Of a stretch of DNA of 64,000 nt, positions 56,677 through 64,000 are shown in pieces (positions within the stretch are counted from its first letter, which is position 1; every line of letters begins with the position of its first letter). The stretch is from Prevotella melaninogenica (lineage in GTDB: Bacteria > Bacteroidota > Bacteroidia > Bacteroidales > Bacteroidaceae). A program made the position numbers and the translations under genes. The notes beneath the pieces were generated by a model. The model did not search any database and had not been told where the DNA came from. It saw only the letters and a list, made by a program, of their open reading frames with translations. The stretch spans positions 1,678,501 to 1,742,500 of the forward strand of contig NZ_CP072360.1 of the NCBI RefSeq assembly GCF_018128065.1, given 5' to 3'.

Positions 56677-57156
56677 TTATATGATACTTGTTATTCTCTG
56701 AATAACTCTTTGAAATATACTTTCGTTGCTTACAAGTATGAAAGCAGTACCTGTCATTCCACTAATAATTTTATACCTGCAATCCAGCATACTTACCTGT
56801 GCCGTGAATACGCTGCCAGTTTCCGTTTGTAAGGGTATATGCGATGTGGCTGTTATTACACCATTTGCAACTCCGTATGTTTCCGCATCGTAACCCTCAA
56901 ATTCGATGTTTGCCGTCATTCCTCTTGCTATCGTATTCACATATTTGTATGGAACGGTTATTGTGCCTTGACGGGCATTTGTCATCTGTACCCTTGCACT
57001 GATGGTCTCGGGATAAGGTATAAAATATGCGCCTGTCAACAGTCCCAATATCACAATGGTGATGATTGTGATACCATAACGGACAATCCTTGACGGTATC
57101 TCGCCAATGATATGCCTTACTTTCTCGCTGCGGAGTTCTATCTTGTTGTCTGCCAT
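56677..57156 (-). CDS. Short HlyD-like membrane-fusion protein
   Basis: A 159-residue protein: a cytoplasmic N terminus (SEKVRHIIGEIPSRIVRYG), one membrane segment (ITIITIVILGLLTGAYFIPY), then a beta-barrel-like periplasmic part (RQGTITVPYKYVNTIARGMT). The lipoyl and coiled-coil hairpin domains of full HlyD proteins (about 400 residues) are missing; such short forms accompany C39-ABC exporters in Bacteroidales, so this is probably not a truncation. It is the last gene of the export cluster, 17 bp after the ABC gene. Confidence 0.75.
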   Translation of the reverse strand: MADNKIELRSEKVRHIIGEIPSRIVRYGITIITIVILGLLTGAYFIPYPETISARVQMTNARQGTITVPYKYVNTIARGMTANIEFEGYDAETYGVANGVITATSHIPLQTETGSVFTAQVSMLDCRYKIISGMTGTAFILVSNESIFQRVIQRITSII

Positions 57157-57173
57157 AATCTTCCTTTCTGCTG

Positions 57174-59362
57174 TTAGTTGCCCAATTCCAATTGATTCTT
57201 TACAAGGTTATAGTATGCACCTCGCTTTGCCGTGAGTGCTTCGTGGTTGCCAATTTCTACCACCTTGCCTTTATCCAATACCACTATTTGATCAGCATTC
57301 TTCACCGTACTTAATCGGTGCGCTACGATAACCACCGTCTTACCTTTGTAGAACTCATCCAGATGTTCCACAATCATACGCTCGTTGTTGGCATCAAGCG
57401 AGTTGGTGGCTTCATCAAGGAAAATGTAGTCGGGATTCTTATATACTGCTCTTGCTATCAGTATGCGCTGTTTCTGTCCCTGACTCAATCCCACACCATC
57501 GCGACCTATCTTGGTGTTGTATTTTAAGGGCAGTCCCATTACATAATCGTGAATACAAGCAATCTCTGCAGCCGTCTGCAATCGCTGTTTATCTATCTCA
57601 TTATCATCTACGGCTATATTGCGAGCTATCGACTCTGAGAATATCACACCGTCCTGCATAACAACACCACATTGTCTGCGCCACCACTTCTTATTGAGCG
57701 TATTTACACCTGTTCCGCCAATGGTGATTTGCCCTTCCAATACGGGATAATAGCCCAACATAAGTTTGATGAGGGTGGTCTTTCCGCTACCCGACGCTCC
57801 GACAATGGCAGTTACCTTACCTTTGGGGATTGTGAGGCTTACATCATCAATGATGGTTTTCAGTGCGTGTGGGTCGTATTTGAAGTTTACGTTTTCAAGG
57901 TCTATGCCCTTATCCTCTTCTTTCACAGAGGTTTCCAATCCTTGCTTTCCGTTCTCATCGTCCATACGGTGGATTTCGTTGATGCGTTCAAGGCTTATCT
58001 TTACATCTTGTATGGAGTAGAAGAAACTCATCAGCTGTTCCACGGGCGAGTTAAGCTGACCTATGATGTACTGTACGGCAAGCATCATACCCAGTGTGAG
58101 TTGTCCGTGAATGACGGCTGTTGCTGCCACCACCGTGATGACGATGTTCTTTAGTTCATTGATGAAGATGCCGCCTGCCTCCTGTGTCTGCTGGAGTTTG
58201 AGGGATTTCATCTGCACCCCAAAAAGGTCTGCCTGCACGTCTTCCCATTCCCAGCGTCTTCGCTGTTCACAGTCTTGGAGCTTTATTTCCTGCATGGAGG
58301 TGATAAACTCGTAAGTTTTATTGTTGTTGATAGCTTGTTGCTCAAAAGTTCGTAGTCGAGAACCTTTCTACGTCTTAGGAAGAGAGCAAGCCAACCGCCA
58401 TAAAGCAGGCTGCCGAGCATGAAAATGGCAAAGATAAGCCAATTATAGGATAGCAGTACGATGCTGAACACCACAAAGGTGAAGAGTGAGAATACGATAC
58501 TGAGCGTCTGTTGCGTCAGAAACGTGTTCACCCTACTGTGGTCGCCCATGCGTTGCATAAGGTCGCCCATCAATTTGGTATCGAAGAACGACATTGGCAG
58601 CTTCAAAAGTTTGATGAAAAAGTCGCTTACTAAAGAAATATTGATACGCAAAGAGATATGTAGTAAGAGCCAACGACGGATAAAGTCGATGGCAGTACGG
58701 CTAACCGTGAGCATCAGTTGTCCTAAGAGTATCAGCCATATAAAGCCAATATTTTGGTTTTTGATGCCCACATCCACGATGGATTGAGTGAGGAAAGGTA
58801 GAATGAGTTGTAACAGGCTACCCACGAGCAAGCCCAAGACAATCTGCCCGAAGTATTTGCGATATTGCTTGATGTAACCAAAGAGGAACTTAAACGAGCG
58901 TTCCTCTTTCAGTTCTTCTTCTATCTTTTTCTCATAAAACGCAGGTGTGGGTTCCAAGAACATGGCAATGCCTTTTTCCTCACCACCCGATTGTGTACTT
59001 ACCCAGTGCTTCTTAAACTCCTCAAGGTTGTACTTGATAAGTCCTTTCCCGGGGTCTGCAATGTAGAATGTCTTTCCCTTCTTAACCTTGTACAGTACTA
59101 CAAAGTGGTTTTGGTTCCAGTGGAGAATACAAGGAAGTGATTTGGATAATTCTTCCAAATCAGAAAGTCCACACAAACATTTAAACCCCAAATGTTCAGC
59201 TCCAAATTTAAGCGTTGCCAAAGAAATCCCTTCTGTTCCTTCTTGACAAAGTTTTTGGAGATAATCAGGTGTTAGACAAGCCCTATAGTATTTACAAATC
59301 ATTTGCAAACTAGTTATACCACAAAGCAGAGAGTCACGTTGTCGATAAAGTGGAAATTGCAT
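57174..59362 (-). pseudogene. C39-peptidase ABC exporter, interrupted by one-base frameshift
   Basis: Peptidase-containing ABC transporter that cuts double-glycine leaders and exports the peptide. The start is the ATG at 59362 (MQFPLYRQRDSLLCG). C39 catalytic residues: Cys14, His86 (NQNHFVVLY) and Asp103 (IADPGKG). Membrane helices follow, then Walker A GASGSGKTT, signature LSQGQKQR and Walker B YIFLDEATNSLD. The frame breaks at an A4 run (58344-58347 on the plus strand): one added base restores ELFEQQAINNNKTYEFITSM and a full 729-residue protein. Either a recent mutation or a homopolymer sequencing error. Confidence 0.88.
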
Positions 59363-59374
59363 AAACAATGGACA

Positions 59375-61926
59375 TCAAGGTTTATAATAGAAACTAAGCA
59401 TCAGTTCTCTTCCTCTAATGTCTTGATTACTAAAGCTACTTGAAAGAGTATTATTAATTCCATAGCTATAGCTTTTATTATTAAAGACATTATTCCAAGC
59501 AAGACTCAGGTCGAAGTGTTTGGCTTTGAATATCAAAGTGAAGTCTTGAAAGAACATATCCTTAAACTCCTTTTGTGCTATCTCGTTATGATAGTATTCC
59601 GTCAAAGTTTCCAAACTTAAAACCTTACAAAGAGGTATTCTAAGGCTTCCCTCATGCTTCCAACTATTTAGATTAGACGTTTTCCCGAAAGCAGGCATCT
59701 TCATCTGGTGAAAGCCATAAGTAAGTTTATAATTTAAATCTACACCCTTTATTAAACCTATATCAAGGTTAGAGGTTATATTTAAGTTCTTTGTGTCGTA
59801 AGGCATTCGTTGGCTATTCTGTACCATATAACTATTCATGGCATTATATAAAGCCTTTACATTTAGCTTTCCTTTCAAGAAGCCTATTCCTTGCGAAGCC
59901 ATTAGGAACATATTCCAGCTATTGTACTTCGTGTCTCCTTGTGTCAGTGATTCTACGATATAGTTGCCCACATAATCTTGGGTTGATGTATAAGGAGAGT
60001 TTCCAAACGACTTTGTTATGCGTAATCGTATAGAAGTACCTTTCAGAGCATCGCTATAAACAACTCCTATTCCTACGCTTTTCTCTTTGTTTAGATTATA
60101 GCCTCCCAGACCTTTATTCATATATTGATAATCTTGCAGTACCAAAGTTGGATAAAATTGGGCAGCGTTTATCTGCATTGTATTAATAGATGCATCAGCC
60201 GAGAAAGTCCATGTTGCTGTGGCTTTCCATCTTATACGGAGGTTAGGGGAGAATAAGACTTTAGACTGACCATTATCTAAACTATACTTATAATGATTGT
60301 ACGACATATCCCCCGATAACATAAAGTCTAAGTCTCTCACTATATATTCTACGCTTGGTGTGGCATAGAATCTCGCAAAGGTAAAACTACTTTTACCCAT
60401 CAGCAGTCCGATACTATCTGGAACTCCTACTAAATCAGAAGTGAAGCGGTGTTCTCCTGCATTTACTCCTATTTGTCCTGATAGAATAAATCTACCTATT
60501 CTAAGACTTCCTCTTACGTCCGTATTCGTTTCATAGTAATGTTGATTAATAGACTGCACCAGCGAATCGACATATAGTTGTTGCGGACGTATATCCATTA
60601 TATTCTTTGATTGCAGAGTAACAAGGCGTTTGCCATATTTCTTCATGATACTAAAATTGTCCTTTAGCGTATAAACTGGCAAGTTCCCCATCATCGTGTG
60701 CGGATTTGTCCCCTGTTCATTCAGCCATTGTTTGTTCCAAGAAAAGTCACCAGAAAGCTCATTTTTAAGATAATGATTTTTAGCGTTATTCTCGTATTTG
60801 ATCTTTGCAAAGAGGTCATTACTTTTCTCCAAATACTGTTTTCTGTTTTCTATTGTCTTTATGCCGCTATTCGTATAAAAGTCTGAATGGCGCAAAGAGG
60901 TAGCTTCATTGCGGTCATTGACAAATGTAATCTGTACGTTTACTTGAGAATTTTCGTCTATACGCTGTAGTGCATTCAAACTAACAGCATGTGAGCGGTT
61001 AAATAATGAACGTCCTTTGAGCAATAGAGTCGACGGAGAAGGAAGTGAGAGCATAGGTGTCAAGGGACTTTGTAGCTCATCAAAACTTAAAAGTTTGTCC
61101 GTCTCTCTCCTTATATTCTTACCTATATTATTTGTCTTATAGGTGAGAATTGTCTGAAAAGAAGGTTTCAGACGCATGGCAAAGGTTTCAAAATTCCCCA
61201 ATCCTCCATGACTTTTTAATCCTATACCACCGCTATAGGTCGTCATCCAGCGTGCCTTAGCTCCTTGTTTCATTCTGATATTGATAGCGTTATCGTCAGA
61301 ATAAGTAAAATCATCTAACACACGGATAGGTTGATGATGCTTCATTACTTCTACTGTTGCGACATCATCTTGAGGCAATGACTTTGTTGCCAAGCCATAT
61401 TTTCCTCCCATCAGATCCATACCTTCTATATAGAAGTTGCTGATAGACTTTCCCTCATATTGTATCTCGCCATTCTCTTTGTTCACCTCAAAACCAGGGA
61501 CACGCGCAAGAACATCAGCCAATGTTCGGTCTCCTTCTTTTTATAGGTTGTGAGTAGATACTGAATCGTATCGCCTTTTATCTTAATTGGTTTTGCTTTC
61601 ACCGTTATCTCCGATAACGTTTTCGTATCTTCCTCTAATGTAATATGCTGTGCAGGCATATCCATTGTAACCTTTAGTTCCTGCTTTTTATAGCTTATTG
61701 CTGAAATAGATAGAATATTACCTTCTTGTGCTGTAATGGTAAACTTCCCCTTTGTATCTGTCTGACAAAAATGTAATGTCTTTTTTGTGATGGCATCTAT
61801 AGTCTTGATAATAGCTGCAGACACAGGGTGTCCTCCTACGTCAGTAACGACACCTTCCACTATCCTCTGTGCACTTATTGACTGTACAAGTAGGATAAGC
61901 AAACATAAGGTAATATATTTCTTCAT
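59375..61926 (-). pseudogene. Outer-membrane receptor of the GLPGLI/peptide cluster, one-base frameshift
   Basis: Begins at 61926 with a signal peptide (ends ISAQ) and a carboxypeptidase regulatory-like domain (RIVEGVVTDVGGHPVSAAI). Then come a TonB-receptor-like plug (ADVLARVPGFEVNKENGEIQ, MDLMGGKYGLATKSLP) and a large barrel to 59375 (ending LMLSFYYKP). Two frames overlap near 61520: adding one base to the T5 run at 61538-61542 restores TYKKEGDRTLADVLARVPGF and one protein of about 850 residues. These proteins regularly stand beside GLPGLI genes; whether they import or export is not known. Confidence 0.82.
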
Positions 61927-61936
61927 TAGTAATGTC

Positions 61937-62692
61937 TTATTCTAACTCCATTTTGGGAATAAAGGTTGTATTCTTTGGATAGATCGTAGGGTCTGAAGCC
62001 TTTTTTAAATAAGAGAGCCGGTCTATATCCTTATACTTTTTCTCCCAGAAATTATAAAACTTGACAGGTGACAATTGTTCTCTTTTAATGCTACTAGCAA
62101 TTATGTCTAAATAGCCATCGCAATGTGCAGCTAAGATTAAACCTGGTAGTCCACCTAATTTCCACGGACCAAGCGGTAAAGGAATCTCCTCACTGAACCA
62201 TACCTTCCAGTCTCGTCCACGGAAATGGGTGGTCGCCATCGTACAATTAAAGCCTATGACACTTCGTGTACTGTCTTCGTGAATAGACCATTTTGGTGTG
62301 GGTATGTCTTCTGTTATCTTATAATAAGAGTCCCAGACCTGTGTGTAAGTTGTCATTTTTCCGTCTTCAAGATTTCTGTAAAGATAATCACGACTATTAG
62401 GACTTTTTACTGTCGGAATAGTCTTATTATTATTGCGAGCAGCTTTTATCTTTTCATTAATTATCGCCAAAGCTGTCTCAGGGTTGCTTCCTAAGGAATC
62501 GAAGCGCAAAGTATGATAGCTAAAGTATTCACTTACATTTTTCCCTATCCTAAGTGCATAGTCATCATAACTGTTAAGATACTTTGTGTGATAACTGATT
62601 TCGAGAATGCTCGGTTCAATGATATGTGTCTCTTGTCCAAAGCAACTAAGCAGTGACAACATGAATGTGATACAGAAAGAGTATAATTTCAT
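61937..62692 (-). CDS. GLPGLI-family exported protein
   Basis: A 251-residue protein with a signal peptide ending FGQ and the name-giving motif GGLPGLIL at residues 180-187, preceded by the aromatic and charged block DWKVWFSEEIPLPLGPWK. GLPGLI proteins are periplasmic or surface proteins of unknown role found in Bacteroidetes beside TonB-receptor-like barrels. The stop lies 11 bp before the receptor start, so the two are co-transcribed. Confidence 0.92.
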   Translation of the reverse strand: MKLYSFCITFMLSLLSCFGQETHIIEPSILEISYHTKYLNSYDDYALRIGKNVSEYFSYHTLRFDSLGSNPETALAIINEKIKAARNNNKTIPTVKSPNSRDYLYRNLEDGKMTTYTQVWDSYYKITEDIPTPKWSIHEDSTRSVIGFNCTMATTHFRGRDWKVWFSEEIPLPLGPWKLGGLPGLILAAHCDGYLDIIASSIKREQLSPVKFYNFWEKKYKDIDRLSYLKKASDPTIYPKNTTFIPKMELE

Positions 62693-62707
62693 AATAATTA
62701 TTTATTA

Positions 62708-62737
62708 ATTTGCATAGGGGAACTCCCCTATGCAAAT
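62708..62737 (-). terminator. Hairpin after the precursor gene (attenuator)
   Basis: ATTTGCATAGGGG (62708-62720) and its exact complement (62725-62737) form a 13-bp stem with a 4-nt loop, between the precursor stop and the GLPGLI start. It is followed by AT-rich sequence without a pure T-run. It probably lets part of transcription stop so that the precursor is made in excess. Confidence 0.65.
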
Positions 62738-62763
62738 ATTAATATTAAGTACGATTATAGACA

Positions 62764-62919
62764 TTAACAGTATTTGTCATAAAGACCACACCATTCCTCC
62801 CACTCTTCTTCAGTAGCCACCTTCTCAGAAAGAGCACAAGCTAAAGCTTGAACAGCCTTGCAATCAGATACTTGACCTCCCAAAATACTCATCATTTGCG
62901 ATAGTTCTAACTTTTTCAT
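62764..62919 (-). CDS. Double-glycine RiPP/bacteriocin-type precursor peptide (51 residues)
   Basis: A short gene too small for the usual ORF cutoffs. The leader MKKLELSQMMSILGG is the standard Bacteroidales natural-product-precursor leader ending in Gly-Gly at residues 14-15, the site cut by C39 peptidases. The core has 36 residues with four Cys (20, 28, 44 and 51) and an acidic EEEWEEW stretch; it ends in Cys. The C39 exporter in the same cluster is the natural processing partner, and the VKOR-thioredoxin gene upstream could form two disulfides. Activity (toxin, signal or other) is unknown. Confidence 0.85.
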   Translation of the reverse strand: MKKLELSQMMSILGGQVSDCKAVQALACALSEKVATEEEWEEWCGLYDKYC

Positions 62920-63074
62920 ATTCAAAAAATTAATGTTAGTAATATTCCTAAACCATGTATACCAAATGTCGACTCTAAGGTACCATGATATTTAAAGAGG
63001 AATTAGGCTATTTCCTCTATATACTCCATGTGAGCAAAAGGGTAGCTATGCCTTCGACAACATGCAGTTATATT

Positions 63075-64000
63075 TTATCCAAGTTTAATAATCTCATCTT
63101 GCATACACAGTAAATCTTTTATAGTATATTCTTTTGGAAAAATATAATCGTTTACCCAGATATGAGGATAATGACTAATATTTTCACTTTGGAGCATTTC
63201 AAGCTGATGCCTATAAGCGGCTATTAAATATGCGTCTTTAATATTATTTCTCATAATATTCCATCCCCTTAATGCTTTCATACACTGTTTCTTGTCTTGG
63301 TGATATAGTCTTAACAGATTTAGTTGACGAGCATTGATTTTAGCAAATACATCTTCAGGCATAGCAGGGTGATATACCCCATCTATTACAACTCTCCAAA
63401 GGAAGCGTTTAGGGAATTGTGTTAATAAATTTATGACATCGTTCACAACATTCCAGCAATGAGTGCAATGCAGGCTAATGAAGGTTGTGATAACTATGTC
63501 GGCATTTTTATTACCAAACTCCATCATATCGCTAATAGGATTTCCCAAGTGTTTTTTAGAGAAACACTCAGACATAATTATTTTATTTCGTTTTAATCTT
63601 AATAATTCAATCTCCTTTTCATCTAAGATACTATCAGCATATGCAAATTTATAAATTATTATGCTCAAAAGAACTGCTAATGAAAATGCACATATTAAGT
63701 TCGGAAATGTAACTAGTCTTATTGTTGCTAATGATGGCTTTAGCAGGAAAATCTTTATCATTACTATTATTGTTATACTCAAGCAATACACACAATATTT
63801 GCGAATCATGAACAATTGGTAACATGTTAGTATAAGCATGATAATAACAGCAACAAAGTTAACTGTCCATAAGATAAAATTTGTGTATTGAGTTAGCATT
63901 AAATAGCTTATGCAAAAAATGAAAAAGAATAATCCTAAAACAGGCAAATCGAATGGAATCCAGCGCCTAAATGGATTTCGGTCAGAAACATATTTACAAT
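63075..64000 (-). CDS. VKOR-thioredoxin-like disulfide-forming membrane protein (5' end outside window)
   Basis: The frame is open to the window end; the TTG at 63947 is not a real start, because upstream residues (CKYVSDRNPFRRWIPFD) continue the protein. At least four hydrophobic segments form a vitamin K epoxide reductase domain with the quinone-proximal CxxC in RKYCVYCLSI. A periplasmic thioredoxin-like domain follows with CTHC (FISLHCTHCWNVVND). Such fusions make disulfides in exported proteins. In related Bacteroidales clusters the missing N terminus is often a C39-like domain; that cannot be seen here. It is upstream of the four-Cys precursor on the same strand. Confidence 0.85.
   Translation of the reverse strand, partial: CKYVSDRNPFRRWIPFDLPVLGLFFFIFCISYLMLTQYTNFILWTVNFVAVIIMLILTCYQLFMIRKYCVYCLSITIIVMIKIFLLKPSLATIRLVTFPNLICAFSLAVLLSIIIYKFAYADSILDEKEIELLRLKRNKIIMSECFSKKHLGNPISDMMEFGNKNADIVITTFISLHCTHCWNVVNDVINLLTQFPKRFLWRVVIDGVYHPAMPEDVFAKINARQLNLLRLYHQDKKQCMKALRGWNIMRNNIKDAYLIAAYRHQLEMLQSENISHYPHIWVNDYIFPKEYTIKDLLCMQDEIIKLG

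Noticed and set aside
56677..57156. HlyD-like gene as a truncated pseudogene
   Set aside because: The protein has a complete helix and beta domain with a clean start and stop, and short HlyD-like forms are known beside C39 exporters in Bacteroidales.
62920..63074. Possible second precursor peptide upstream of the 51-residue gene
   Set aside because: Only frames of a few codons are present (for example one of eight codons); no Gly-Gly leader is seen.

Overview
The window reads as chromosome of a member of the Bacteroidota, most likely an oral-type Prevotella. The signs are a SusC/SusD pair, Bacteroidetes promoters (TTG, about 19 nt, TAnnTTTG) with few Shine-Dalgarno sites, GLPGLI, DUF4876, DUF6850 and DUF5683 families, and an ISBst12-like IS66 element. 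The species call is inference from gene content.

Left part (1-20.8 kb). The end of a C1 bleomycin-hydrolase-type peptidase and a secreted histidine phosphatase precede a small glycan locus, susC-susD, divergent from a secreted GH2 beta-galactosidase. Next comes a minus-strand housekeeping operon (rsfS-ftsH-cdsA, then a SprT-like protein), a tRNA-Gln, a secreted rhodanese, a large transglutaminase-like protein, cutC and an orphan caspase/CHAT-like protein.

Island 1 (about 21.2-28.3 kb). Two nearly identical MerR genes lie 6,540 bp apart. Between them sits a minus-strand set: an ECF sigma factor fused through one membrane segment to an outer-membrane beta-barrel, a radical SAM/SPASM enzyme, a Gfo/Idh/MocA oxidoreductase and two small lipoproteins. 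The same 15-bp sequence followed at the same distance by a second 6-bp box lies in front of both the sigma gene and the radical SAM gene. This suggests a one-protein trans-envelope signalling system that controls itself and its neighbours. It is the strongest candidate for an undescribed system here.

Core block (28.4-39.8 kb). alaS, the lpxB-surE pair, and parA-parB-DUF5683-lytic transglycosylase-RelA/SpoT homologue, with ordinary Bacteroidales content.

Island 2 (39.8-46.1 kb). A GC-richer segment carries two ABC ATPase/permease pairs. They lie behind a short Cys-rich ORF and a previously uncalled 33-residue peptide gene that has an excellent promoter. An IS66 element follows.

TonB locus (46.7-56.5 kb). 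A leaderless-looking TonB-dependent receptor is followed by a lipoprotein, a protein with a T9SS-like tail, DUF4876, a DUF6850 barrel and an M16 peptidase, probably one uptake and processing system.

Island 3 (56.6-64 kb, running off the end). A double-glycine peptide export cluster: a VKOR-thioredoxin protein, a 51-residue precursor with four cysteines, a GLPGLI protein, an outer-membrane receptor, a C39-peptidase ABC exporter and a short HlyD-like adaptor. The receptor and the exporter each carry a one-base homopolymer frameshift.

Several intergenic repeat families recur across the window (TGCTGTCA-ended 85-bp units, GTGCGGA/TAAACACC hairpins, TTCACGTAAATAA units).
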